Assembly: GCA_903632075.3 (NCBI GenBank)
Contig: CAHIKZ030000586.1
Location: 492,001-556,000 of the forward strand
Direction of reading: 5' to 3'
Length of the DNA: 64,000 bases
Origin: Acanthosepion pharaonis
Taxonomy: Eukaryota; Mollusca; Cephalopoda; Sepiida; Sepiidae
Shown here: one piece after another, positions 22,584-32,589 of the stretch
How positions within the stretch are numbered: position 1 is the stretch's first letter
Layout of the letters: every line of letters starts with the position of its first letter
The notes under the pieces: model-generated
Told to the model about the DNA's origin: nothing
The model's database searches: none
The model's input: the letters and a program-made list of their open reading frames with translations, nothing else
Program-made: the position numbers and the translations under genes

Positions 22584-22830
22584 TATTTACATTGTTCAGA
22601 TTGTTATCCTCATCTTTATTGTCATATTGTACACTCCAGTCTTCTTCAGGTGATATACAGTGGATAAAAGCATTGGTTGAAGTAATCTGGTGACTTGACC
22701 CAAAGAGCTTTGAGTTCTATACCTGACCACAACATAGGTGAACAAAATTTGTGTTACTAAAAGGGAAATAATTGAAATTGGGATATCCATAAAAGGCATG
22801 GCATGTGGAACTAGAACATGACTTGCATCC
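22584..22830 (+). repeat. SINE family A, foldback form, 3'-truncated
   Basis: A tRNA-like head ('tacagtggataaaagcattgg', then B-box-like TGAGTTCTATACCTG, 22710-22724) is followed by the SINE body ('aagggaaataattgaa', 'gcatgtggaactagaacatg'). Uniquely, the segment before the head (22584-22655: 'atttacattgttcagattg', 'gttatcctcatctttattg', 'acactccagtcttcttcagg') is the reverse complement of the family's own tail. The 3' tail itself is missing. Same architecture as 51.9 kb and 55.1 kb. Confidence 0.7.
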
Positions 22831-22849
22831 ATTTATATTACTTCCAGAA

Positions 22850-23450
22850 ATCTTTGCTTGAATATCATTTTCTTTTTCACATATAGGCCACAAGTTTTCT
22901 GTTAGATTAAGATCTGGAGAGGCTGGGAACTATTACACAAATATGATATCTTTAAATCCTTTTTTTGGAATAGTGGACAATTATTTATTGCAGAATGTGA
23001 AAGAGCATGGTCTTTAGCTTAAAACTTCTCAGTTGTGATCAATAACACACAAAAAATGTTGAACAAGAATTCTTTGAATTTGTCTTAAACAATCTTCAAC
23101 TCTTAAGGGGTCTACAGTTTATACAACCTACAATACATTACCCCACCTTACAACTGTTGTCCTCTTGTCATATAGATTGACAATTTCCATGAATGATATA
23201 AACCAAACCTCAGTCATCAGGTCCCTCAAATGTAACTCTACATTCATCAATAAACATTACTGGATAGAAATCAATTTACATATACTGCTTTCTGCCCCTT
23301 ATATGTTTCTTTTTGTGATGTATACTTCAACATGTTAGTTTGGCTAAAGGCATGAAACTAGCCAATGCTCTATATATTCTGCATTTTTTTTCTGTTTACA
23401 TTCACATCACTGGCTTCTTCAAATATGTTCAATCCACTCTTCTAACATGT
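22850..23450 (-). pseudogene. Second Tc1-like transposase remnant
   Basis: The minus strand reads PVMFIDECRVTFEGPDD, which carries the 'FTDE' catalytic Asp box (Thr to Ile), and further down PASPDLNLTENLWPI, the C-terminal catalytic Glu box. It therefore spans the middle to end of a Tc1 transposase, with a stop after the Asp box and frameshifts between. It differs from the 21.7-22.4 kb remnant, because both contain their own ENLW box; they are two insertions. Confidence 0.7.
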
Positions 23451-23454
23451 TATG

Positions 23455-23600
23455 GCAGATGCTAACCTCCAAGAAAGTGACTTGTTGCAGCTTCTTGGGC
23501 TCACATTCTCAGCTGACATGAAGTGGAAAGACTATATTGAATTCAACTGCTAAGAAAGTTGGTTCACTGTCTCTACTGTTTTTCACTGCATAAAACATAA
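23455..23600 (+). pseudogene. Jockey-like LINE RT scrap
   Basis: The plus strand reads ANLQESDLLQLLGLTFSADM followed by KWKDYIE, then after a frameshift AKKVGSL. These are the post-catalytic blocks ('LLGLTFSSD..W..YI...AK.A..K.GSL') of jockey-type reverse transcriptases, immediately upstream in the protein of the segments preserved at 63.5 kb. It is too short to be functional. Confidence 0.6.
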
Positions 23601-23604
23601 ATTT

Positions 23605-24510
23605 TTAGACTTCCTTATCTATATATGATTTAAGCTTGCTAAAATTTATGAGCATCTAATGGGACAGCTGAAGTATAGTGAACTGAAAATATCAAAACCT
23701 GATATTACTCACAATAGCATCATATAACAGACAACTCTCTTATATATAATATATAGAATGTTTCCTAAGTATATAAAATACTAGATTTGGTTTCATTCTG
23801 TCATATTCATTATCATCATAATTGTAATTTGATAATGCTAACTTTATTCTTTTTTGTGCACATGATGCAAATAACAATGCAACTGTATATTAACAACTTA
23901 AAACAATAGTTGTTTTGGAGACATAAAAATAATCTTGGGGGCTTTCTGAAAATTTGTTCCATTTTAGTAAGATTTACTGCTGTAAAATTTTCTTTCCAGT
24001 TGTTCATAGCAACAGTTTTGTGGCAGCTTTTGGATGCATAAAAACAATGAAACACTGTTGCACCTATTTATTCAAAGTTATTCTATGAATTTCATCCTTT
24101 GTTCATAGTATTAAACTGTTTTCTCTTTTGATTTATTACTTGTTTCTTCTATTGCTGAACTTTTCATTACTAAATATATTCTTAGCTTGAATATTCTTAA
24201 ATAGCCTTTTAAAAAGCAAGTTATTGTAAGGTAATTAATCCTCTTTATATATACCTGTCCACATAGCAAGAACAGGCTTTAATGAAACTTAATAGATAAG
24301 TTCTAAGGATGAGTATTTATTTTATCAAAAGCTTATTAAAATGATTATGCTGAATAAATTAGAATCATTATGTCTTTAGATTTAAGCCTGAAAATACTGA
24401 ATGAAAGTAACTTTCCTGCATTTGAATTTGTATTTATTTTATATATTGATTTTCACCTTTTTAAATGATCCAATTATTTTGTGTTCAACACTGATTATTT
24501 GGCAAGGAAT
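23605..24510. other. AT-rich sequence, nothing recognised
   Basis: Contains a short TA-rich stretch at 23738-23756. Open frames at 23816-24055 (minus) and 24401-24649 (plus) lack motifs. Confidence 0.5.
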
Positions 24511-24516
24511 TTATTG

Positions 24517-24537
24517 CACACACACACACACACACAA
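24517..24537. repeat. (CA)n microsatellite
   Basis: Ten CA units. Confidence 0.95.
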
Positions 24538-24728
24538 AACCAATTTACATGTAACCAGTAAGAAAAAAGTTTCACACATACAAAATTTGGGAAGAAAACA
24601 CTTTGCATATACCAAATGCAAACATTTTTACAAAAATCTCAAACATTGAAACTTATTAAATATATAGTTATATTTCTAAAGAAATTATGGCTTTTTATTT
24701 ATTGATCCAACAAATTTTATTACTTTAA

Positions 24729-24891
24729 TGCTATTTTTAGTGGATACCCATTTATATATCGGAGAGTGCTTGTTTTTCTTTAATAATATTTCTCAAATAT
24801 GTAGGCAGGTAGACAAAAATAAATAAATATATTGTTTAATAAATAAATGGAGTGTCTACTCAAGTACGTGTATCCACTACAAATAATGCTT
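24729..24891. mobile_element. Palindromic MITE, TTTTTAGTGGATAC termini
   Basis: The left end TGCTATTTTTAGTGGATACC and the right end, read in reverse, AGCATTATTTGTAGTGGATA, are inverted repeats bounding 163 bp of AT-rich, non-coding sequence. A half copy lies at 8363-8397. The minus-strand open frame at 24780-25001 overlaps it and is spurious. Confidence 0.65.
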
Positions 24892-24894
24892 AAG

Positions 24895-25880
24895 TAATAT
24901 ATGTATGTGTTTACAATGCTGTAAACAAAGCAATCATTTTTTCTTTCACTTTTTCTTACCTTGGTTATCAAAATCAAGCAATTAGACCATTGTTTTCTCA
25001 ATTCAGTCTCTGAAGTGAATGCACCACATTCTATAATCCCATTCTAATAGTCAGTCAAAGCAAGCAGTTATATATTACACGTTGGCAAATCCACACTGAC
25101 TGCAATTTTGTTACTCAGGTTCTTCTTTGTCAAACTTTTACTCTTGGTATAATTTTCTTTTTTACAATAGCAATCATGATGACACCTTCATCTACAAAGT
25201 TTTTTTTTTTACCTGGTTTATCAGCAAACTACCAAAAAGTATATTATAGTTTGTTTTTTTTTTCATCATCACAGTCTTAGTAAAGTAAAATAAAATATCC
25301 TCCATACTAACTCTAAAACTAATTGTCTGTTTTGAAATTAACATTGGGATTTTGCTAAGAGCTTCCATCATGTCTCCATTTATTTTATGACTAATTTTAG
25401 ACTTAAAAGTCCAATTTTTTATATCCTTTGTAGTAGATATCTAGTCTTACATTATGCTTTTAATTTAAGGTTTAGTCATTCAGTTTTGGGATTTTGCAAG
25501 TTCAAGGTTTTACATATGTCTACTAGCTAGCATACTTCATCATTAATTTTGAATTGATAAATTGGTATATGAAAGGAAACTGAAGATATTTCATAAACAG
25601 GAAATAAATGATGAAATTAATGTTTCAAACAAATTTATTATATTTTCTGTGTGGTTGTTCAAATAAGAAATTGTTTCAGAATGTCTTCATGGTACAAAAA
25701 GGAATAAAATGTAAGCCATATCCTTTACTTTGCACTCATTAGTGTGATACTAGAATAAAAATTCTAGATTTGTTAAAAAATTGTTCAAGATAAATATAAA
25801 GAAGCCATCAAATTGATTTATGTGTTCTATAAGAAAATGTTAAGAATTCACGGACTGCTATTGTCCCATGTTAATTAATC
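24895..25880. other. AT-rich sequence, nothing recognised
   Basis: Long T-runs near 25200 and 25255. No credible coding or repeat boundary was seen. Confidence 0.5.
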
Positions 25881-25884
25881 TTGC

Positions 25885-26441
25885 TGGAAAAGCGATTTGC
25901 CAAAGATGCATTGGAATATCAAAATATGCCTTACAGAAACTAAGCAAAATATTAAGAAATAGGAAAATTTCATTGGAAACAATAAGAGTCACAACTATTT
26001 TGTAGTATAAATCCTCCTATATAGCAGTGAATGCTAGACAATTTCCTCAAGGAGGAAGAGGAAACTTGAAGTAACAGAAATGTGGTTCTACAGAAGAATG
26101 CTGAGAATACCATGGATGAAACATGTGGACAATGAGGAAGTTTTAAGAAAAATAGAAATGAAAAGAATACTTTTGCTTAGAATAAGAGAGAAAAAGTTCA
26201 AATTTCTGGGACATACAATGAGAAAACAAGGGTTGGATAATTTGACACCCACAGGACATACTGAAGGCAAGAGGGACAAAGGGAAACAGTGAGTAACCAA
26301 CCCTAGTGAGTTTGTGTAAATGGATGGTAGAAAAAGGGATATGTTGGAATAATGAGGGGAGAAATATTGTTTAGTGCTACAAAGGTTAGCAAATAATGGA
26401 GAACCATGATTGCTCATGTCCTGAAGGGACACAACACATAA
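25885..26441 (+). pseudogene. RTE-like LINE, C-terminal ORF2 remnant
   Basis: Reading along the plus strand in three frames: a block resembling '.KSRI..AK.AL.KL..IL..R.ISL' (about 25893-25985); MWFYRRMLRIPWMKHVDNEE (26080 on) and FKFLGHTMR; and, after a frameshift, WRTMIAHVLKGHNT with a stop (26397-26441). These are the conserved C-terminal blocks of RTE-type ORF2, ending at the family's natural stop. The reverse-transcriptase catalytic core is absent, as expected for a 5'-truncated insertion. The minus-strand frame at 26088-26432 is a shadow. Confidence 0.75.
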
Positions 26442-26905
26442 AAGAAGATTCTAACCTGACCTTATGATAGATTAAGAGAAATAATTATCAATTTCTTACT
26501 ATTTCTCAGATCAGTCACCAAACTTTGAAAATATTTTCAATGTTGTCCCATTTCCAATCTGAATGTCTACATTTTTATTTCTTTATCTTTTCTTTCCCCC
26601 TTTTTCAGTCAAGAACAATCAACTGATCATGATTACAAGTCTTGTAACCCATTAGGATCATTAGGGCAACATATGTGGTTGTGTCTAGAGCTAAACAAAG
26701 CCCATTCCTCTTAAGGCTTGTTTTAAGCTCAGTTTTTTTTTTTTTTTACTATACGGGTTGCTAACCAAGGCTAGAGAACCTGATCTACCCTGCTATTTCA
26801 CCTAGAAGGAAGAGATGCATTCATGCCTTCCCAAGTGTATTTGTGCAAAAGTAGATGTAACAGCCTCGTCAAGCATAACATAGTAGAAATACTTTTTTTT
26901 TGCCT
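26442..26905. other. Mixed unique sequence
   Basis: Holds an acceptor-like 'ctttccccctttttcag' (ending about 26609) followed by 34 open codons without motif, and a poly-T run near 26735. I do not call an exon here. Confidence 0.4.
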
Positions 26906-26909
26906 CTTA

Positions 26910-27265
26910 ACCACACACACACATGCACAGACATACATACACAGACACACACACAAACACTCACTCAAGTTAACAATTTCTCTCAAGTCAGTTCTTTTTT
27001 CTCTACCTTCTTTCAAAAAAAGAGATATTTTATTATTACTTGTATATAAAAGCTTCCTTTTCATCTTTCTCAAAAACACATATACTCACTACTTTCTCCC
27101 TTTCTCACAATATATGCTCTGTCTCGTGCATATTCTTCCAAGCTCTGTCAGTATATTTCTCTTTATTCCTCTTTCTTCTTTTCCCCTCTCTGTATTTCTC
27201 ATCTTCCTTTTTATAATCTTTCTTTCTCTATATACCATTCCCCCCTCTCTCTTTACTTGAGTTTC
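26910..27265. repeat. Imperfect (CA)n run followed by polypyrimidine tract
   Basis: An imperfect CACACA/CATACA run (26910-26962) is followed by about 270 bp strongly enriched in T and C (26980-27265), which explains the long hydrophobic open frame on the plus strand. Confidence 0.8.
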
Positions 27266-27838
27266 TTAAGTTTGAACCTCTTATGGAATGCAACCAATGA
27301 CAAAGAACTGTCCACCATTTCTAATAAATCCTTTACAATTCATATTTAAACAATCTTCTTCTTTCTCTCACTACTCCATTGACTTATACTTCTATTCATT
27401 TATTCCACTCTTTTAAGATGTAAGAGATTTCATTCATGCAGAATGGTGATTGAGTAAAAATGTTATCAACAGGAATGGAAGAATACCATTTCATATAATA
27501 AAGGAACTCATGAAACTGTTTCCAAGAATTTATCTTAGATTTGAGCAAGTAGAATTACACTTGAGTTGTGACCTTTCAAATTTCCATGGACAACTTATAA
27601 TAAGTAAGATTTGGAAATTCACAGGATAATGGGTGATTTACCATTTAGAACTGTGATAATCCAAATTTAATAAGTGGATATGGAGGTTTATCTAGTATTT
27701 AATAACAGAAGAAGATTTATCCAGAGGTTCAAATCCTACTGGTAACCAATATCAAATAAATAGACATTATTTGATATTGATTACCATATTTAATATTCAC
27801 TTTTGCATTTTAATTTTATACAGTGCATACATTTCTTA
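27266..27838. other. AT-rich sequence, nothing recognised
   Basis: No repeat end or coding signature was identified. 'atcaaataaatagacattatttgat' near 27750-27780 is a local inverted repeat. Confidence 0.5.
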
Positions 27839-27840
27839 GA

Positions 27841-28165
27841 GGAGGCACGGTGGGGTAATGGATAGTGGCTCAGTTTGAGGAATGGAGGGCCGAGTTCAAA
27901 TTCCAGTTGAATCCATTACATTCACTTATGTGCCAATAACCTTGGGAAAGATATGAATCCTCTTCTCCCCCTGTTATGGGTAAATAGCAGGACAGGCCAG
28001 GTTCTATAGCCTTGGATGGCAACTGGTCTACCACAGAAAAACATGGCAACCTACTGCGGGAATAAATCTGCCTTGTCAGTCATGTATTGAAAGATACATG
28101 ATTGCCTAAGTGTGTATCACGCATGGCACATAATCAACTGATACATTTTGTGAGAGTTGATTATG
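27841..28165 (+). repeat. SINE family B, near-complete
   Basis: The head 'ggcacggtggggtaatggat' contains an A-box-like GGTAATGGATAGTGG. CGAGTTCAAATTCC (27892-27905) is a good B box. The body has 'gccaataaccttgggaaag', 'cccctgttatgggtaaatag', 'ggcaactggtctaccacag' and 'catggcaacctactgcggg', and ends with an AT-rich tail. The cloverleaf is partial, so it is a SINE and not a tRNA gene. A diverged relative lies at 5270-5515 (minus). Confidence 0.8.
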
Positions 28166-28359
28166 CAAGTCAATATTTTCACGATGAAATTAATGATGAT
28201 AACATGTTAATAATATATTTATAAGATAAACACTTACTTATAATTATAAAATAAACATGGGAATTTCAGTTTATAATGTACTTTTTATTAGAAATATTTA
28301 CAGTGACTTATTTAGCTATGTAGGAATTTATTTAACTCAAGGGTTGTTCATTTTATTGT

Positions 28360-28361
<2 letters not shown>

Positions 28362-28405
<44 letters not shown>

Positions 28406-28407
28406 AA
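28362..28407. repeat. (AT)n microsatellite
   Basis: About 22 AT units with one TTTA interruption. Confidence 0.95.
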
Positions 28408-28439
28408 TTGTATAGTTTTTGGTATTTATTTTTTTTAAT

Positions 28440-29020
28440 TTCAGATATATAAAGATTGTCATGAGAAAGATATAACTTTGATAAAAATAAGAAAGAAGTG
28501 ATGTTGGGAATTGCAAAAGGTTTAACAGAGAAATAATATCAATTAAAAAAAAAGATTGAAAACATTAGAAAGGCAAGTACAAGAAAAACAAACTAGATTT
28601 AAGAATGTCACAAAAAAAAAACAGATTTGAGAAAAATACAAGGGCAATATGCAAAAAAAGTGAATTGATGAATGGGAAAATATTTGAAAATGTTAAAATT
28701 GTTATGATTTTCAAAAAGAAAAGTTATGAAATATTAAAAGCATTAGCTAAAGACATGACAACAACCAAACTACCACAAAGAGAAAACATGAATTGTGTGT
28801 GATGAAGTACATGAAAATTGAGTTCTCAACAGTAACTTTTATTGATGAATGTAGAGCTACATTAGATGTACCTGGTTCAGCTAATGATTGGATTCTTGAT
28901 AGAAATAATCAACCAACACAACTTAGAAGACAATAAGCAGAGTAATGTTTTGGGCCTGTATCACAAGCAGTAAAATTACAGGTTCCATTAAAGTTTATGA
29001 TAGTATGATAATAAATGCAG
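28440..29020 (+). pseudogene. Tc1-like transposase, N-terminal to central part, degenerate
   Basis: The plus strand shows LGIAKGLTEK (helix-turn-helix start), then KALAKDMTTTKLPQRENMN, then FIDECRATLDVPGSANDWIL (from about 28838), which includes the catalytic 'DE' box, followed by DRNNQPTQLRRQ and, after a frameshift, MIINAENYS. The order matches a Tc1-like transposase from its DNA-binding domain into the catalytic core; the C-terminal ENLW box is absent. Frameshifts and stops make it inactive. The frame at 28605-28802 is one piece of it. Confidence 0.75.
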
Positions 29021-29169
29021 AGAATTATTCTTAGACATGACATACATACTTCATTTACTCAAAGCCATTTTAACCATTGATTTGAGAAAGTTGTTGTATA
29101 TAGATATTAGATATTTCTGAATTAGTTTGGTGCCATACATGTCATATTTAAGAATATGCTTCATCTTTA

Positions 29170-30300
29170 AGTTAATGTTTTGCTTTTATAGGAATTTATG
29201 GCATTAAGCAAAAGTACCTCTATCACAGCTTATTCTATATTCAATTTCCTTATCTCCTCTACTAAATTTGTTATAACTGATCAGTATACTGAGGTATTTG
29301 AAGTGTTTAGTATTTATTAATACTATATCCTGACTTTTCACAAAGGATTCAGGGTTGGTGCCATCACTGCTTTCATTCCAATCCCAGATCATAGTTTCTG
29401 TTTTAGAAAGATTTATCTTGACTCAATTTTCTTGGAAAAATTAGTAGAGGATGTTATTTTTTAATTTTTTTTTTTTTTTGGTTTAAGATGATTCACAGTT
29501 CTGAATACCTATAACATTAGTATAGCCCTTCATCATTAATACACTGGTCACAGGATGGAAAGCAAAAATGTTGTTTTCTAATAGTAGATTTGTTTGCGAT
29601 GGAATGCTTAAATGATCAGTGCCCATCTCTTCAGATCTGTGCTAATATATGCATAGTGTATGGCCTAGGAAGAGTGTAAATAGATTGGAAATCTCAATTC
29701 CTCCTTGAAAAAAATTTGGTATTGGGGTCCTTGCCAGACTTTGTGGGTTGATATAGTTCCTCTGTTAGATGTAGGCATTCAGTGGATTCAGGGCTTAGAA
29801 AGTGGTTTCTAATCAATATTGATGTGGTTGTAAGCTGCTGTGAAGTCAACCTAGCAGTTATACAATTTTCTATTGGAGAAGTATGTGATTTCTTGGAGTT
29901 GCTTGATGAAATATATGCCATCATTGCACCACTAAAGCCAAATTGGGTTGTGAGTAGTTGACTTTCATAGAATGGTGAGAACTGAGTTAATACACTGTTC
30001 ATCAGTACTTTCACCAGAATGGATCTGATTAAGATACTTCTGTATATGTGAGAGTCTTCATGCCTACCTTTTTTGACTCTGTAGTGCATTAATGCATTAT
30101 ATACCTCACTTTTTAGGGATGCAATTCTGGTTCCAGACTTCCTTCATGAAATTTAGAAACTTTTTTTACATTCGATGAGTGTGTATATTATTTTCAAAAG
30201 TTCAGTCTCAATGTCAAGGGATGCTTCATTATACTACAGCTTTTTTTATAGCATTCTTGACTTCCTCATCATTTGGTTCATTATTGTTACATCAGGAGAC
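29170..30300 (-). pseudogene. LINE reverse transcriptase, minus strand, degenerate
   Basis: Reading downward from 30300: an 'N.EEV..AIKK' block, then YRSILIRSILVKVLMNSVLT (30089-29694 frame), FYESQLLTTQFGF (the 'E.QFGF' box of LINE RTs), and later TMIWDWNE-like and HFKYLSILISY (about 29290), the post-catalytic 'KYLG..IS' box, then a KEIEYRIS block. The order is that of a LINE RT from fingers to thumb; the central AADD box is not readable. It has many stops. The clade is uncertain. Confidence 0.7.
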
Positions 30301-30309
30301 AGAATTTAT

Positions 30310-31185
30310 GATGTTCACATGTATACTCACCTATGCTAATTTATCTAATTGACTATTTCTGATAACTAAAACCCCATTTAAGCAAAATCCATTGTAAAAT
30401 ATTCTGTGAATGAGAAATAAACTTGATTATATTAATAAAATCAAGTACCATATTTTATTTTTCATCTCATATTATGTACTTTTTATTTTTTGTATGCCAT
30501 GAATCAATAATATTTAGAAGATATATATTAGGCTGTACCTACTTTGGTACAAAGTCATATTTCTTGAGCACTTGGTAAGAATTAAATTAACACTTAATGG
30601 CCTGTAAGATAAGTATAATAACTCCTGTATTATCACTAGCATTCTACTAATATTCTGTAAACACCAACTGCAATTATAAATAAAGTAATTTTATTTCTAC
30701 CAAGTTCAAATTTTTACCACTTCAACTTTTTATTTTGAGTGATTTATGTCTAGCAAGGAAAGTAAGCAAGAAGACAATGTGTACTTTGTGTGTATTCTTG
30801 CATGTCTCATAAATTCATCCTCCTATTCAACATTCATTTTGCACTGAGAACAAGAGTAGACTCTATCTTTATATGGTTGGCAGGCAGGAAGTGAATTCTG
30901 GACTTTTGGCTGCACTTTTATACAGATTCATTCATTGAATTCTCTTAACCATTCCACTTGTAAAGTAAAACAAGGAATTAATTCTTCTTGAGTTGGAAAA
31001 TCTATTTTGACATCAAAAGTAAAACTGAAATTCCATTTATGATCTTGTATGCATGTATGCACACATACACACAAATTATTTCTTAAGTTTTGAGTCTTTC
31101 TAATGGACTGAAGTTATGTTTGAATTCATTTGACAAATCCTAAAGCAACCAAGGAAGATTATTTTCATTGCATTTGAATATATGC
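30310..31185. other. AT-rich sequence, nothing recognised
   Basis: No coding or repeat signatures were identified. A short 'gcacacatacacacaaa' run lies near 31065. Confidence 0.5.
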
Positions 31186-31187
31186 AT

Positions 31188-31188
<1 letters not shown>

Positions 31189-31237
<49 letters not shown>
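31189..31237. repeat. (CA)24 microsatellite
   Basis: Perfect CA run ending directly at the left terminus of a palindromic MITE. Confidence 0.95.
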
Positions 31238-31238
<1 letters not shown>

Positions 31239-31239
<1 letters not shown>

Positions 31240-31349
31240 AAGTGCTGAAATGTTCTTGCCCAGCTAAGATACTCTTCCAAAAGTAATCTCTTTGGGCATT
31301 TGGCCTGATTTGGGAAATAGGTAAAACCAAAACCTTTTCAGCACCCTAT
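31239..31349. mobile_element. Palindromic MITE of the GTGCTGAAAAGTT family
   Basis: The left end AAGTGCTGAAATGTTCTTG and the right end, read in reverse, GGGTGCTGAAAAGG, are inverted repeats around 111 bp. The element is flanked by (CA)n on the left and (GT)n(AT)n on the right, so the whole 245-bp block is palindromic in plan. Confidence 0.65.
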
Positions 31350-31364
31350 TGTAGACATTTACTT

Positions 31365-31366
<2 letters not shown>

Positions 31367-31433
<67 letters not shown>
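31367..31433. repeat. Compound (GT)n-(AT)n microsatellite
   Basis: A GT run (31367-31382) passes into about 25 AT units (31383-31433). Confidence 0.95.
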
Positions 31434-31435
<2 letters not shown>

Positions 31436-31439
31436 CCAT

Positions 31440-32340
31440 TTATTTTAAAAATACAGCCTAATAAACTCATTTAAATAGTAGTTTAAATTTTATTTTATTT
31501 TTTTCTGTGTTTTTTAAAATATCCTATGTAACAAGTATTATATAGTTGTATGTATTTGAAATACAAATGATTTTTATTTACAACTATTTGTTTTTATTTT
31601 CCTATTTTTAAAGTTATAATCAAGTATTAAATAACTAGAACCTAGCATTACAACTGAAGATTTGATTTCAGACGGAGGGTTAAAGAGAGATAACTGCAGA
31701 TTTGATGTCAGAACATTATCATTAATAACTCTCTCCTCCAATTTGCAGACCCTTGTTACTATATTCTTATTACTTGATATAATGCAAAAATATCACAATG
31801 ATAAAATCAGTCAATAATTGTTTATAACTATTTATATTGGGACTCATGCATGCAATTACAAGTAATCCATAATAATATTTTAAATTTTGAAATCAAAATT
31901 TATTTTTGCATATGAATTTTTTGAAACTGTTTCTAAATCTCTCATTGTCTTTCAATCATTCTGTCTTACCTATGAGGCACATCATGCTGTTTGGGAACCA
32001 CTATCCTAAAGAGACTCTTCATTCAATGTTATGCAACTGCAAGGTGATAAAGCTGCATTGGCATAGACTTTTTAATAGTGTATATATCTTTAATTTCCTT
32101 GTTTACCAATAAAATTAAAGATGGTGACAAAGCTGGAATAGTTCAAAAAATTGTTTTTGACTCTTGATCATATTTGGAAATTGAAATTATATAGTACTTT
32201 CAAGAACATCAAAACTAATTTCTGTCTGAATTTCTGGGATGAGGAGCTATCATTATTTATACTTGACTATTGTCCCTATTATTTACATTATTTACACACA
32301 TGCTAATGAGAAGTACTAAAAAAGAACAAGATGAAATATC
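31440..32340. other. AT-rich sequence, nothing recognised
   Basis: A 68-codon plus-strand open frame (31906-32112) has no family motif. Two related phrases ('actgaagatttgatttcaga' and 'actgcagatttgatgtcaga', about 31655 and 31694) form a small direct repeat. Confidence 0.45.
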
Positions 32341-32344
32341 TCTT

Positions 32345-32585
32345 GGCTCATGAATTTGGTGATATAATAATTGTGAGTTCAGTCTGTAGACCAGGCAATA
32401 TGTACTTGGACTAAATAAGAACTAAACAAGATATCCCTGGAAATGAACAGCAGAATGAGAACAATCTACTTCCATAGATTAAATAGTGTTCAGTTCGGAA
32501 TTCCTTGAAGGTTACCCGGAAGAGTAAGCATCTGATAGAAGCTGGAGGGCACAACAACTGAAATGTGATAGCATCAACACTACTT
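32345..32585 (+). repeat. SINE family A
   Basis: The head is worn ('attgtgagttcagtctg' as B box). The body 'gatatccctggaaatgaaca', 'aacaatctacttccatagat', 'gttcagttcggaattccttg', 'aaggttacccgg' and the tail 'tagaagctggagggcacaac', 'aactgaaatgtgatag' follow the family order. Confidence 0.75.
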
Positions 32586-32589
32586 TGCT

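Noticed and set aside
26088..26432. 114-codon minus-strand frame
   Set aside because: It is antisense to the RTE-like LINE remnant, whose plus-strand motifs are clear.
26590..26715. Acceptor-like 'ctttccccctttttcag' followed by 34 open codons
   Set aside because: No donor or polyadenylation context and no protein-like motif. The segment resembles dispersed repeat material, so it is left uncalled.
31189..31237. CRISPR-like regular repeats
   Set aside because: It is a dinucleotide microsatellite. There is no repeat-spacer structure anywhere in the window.
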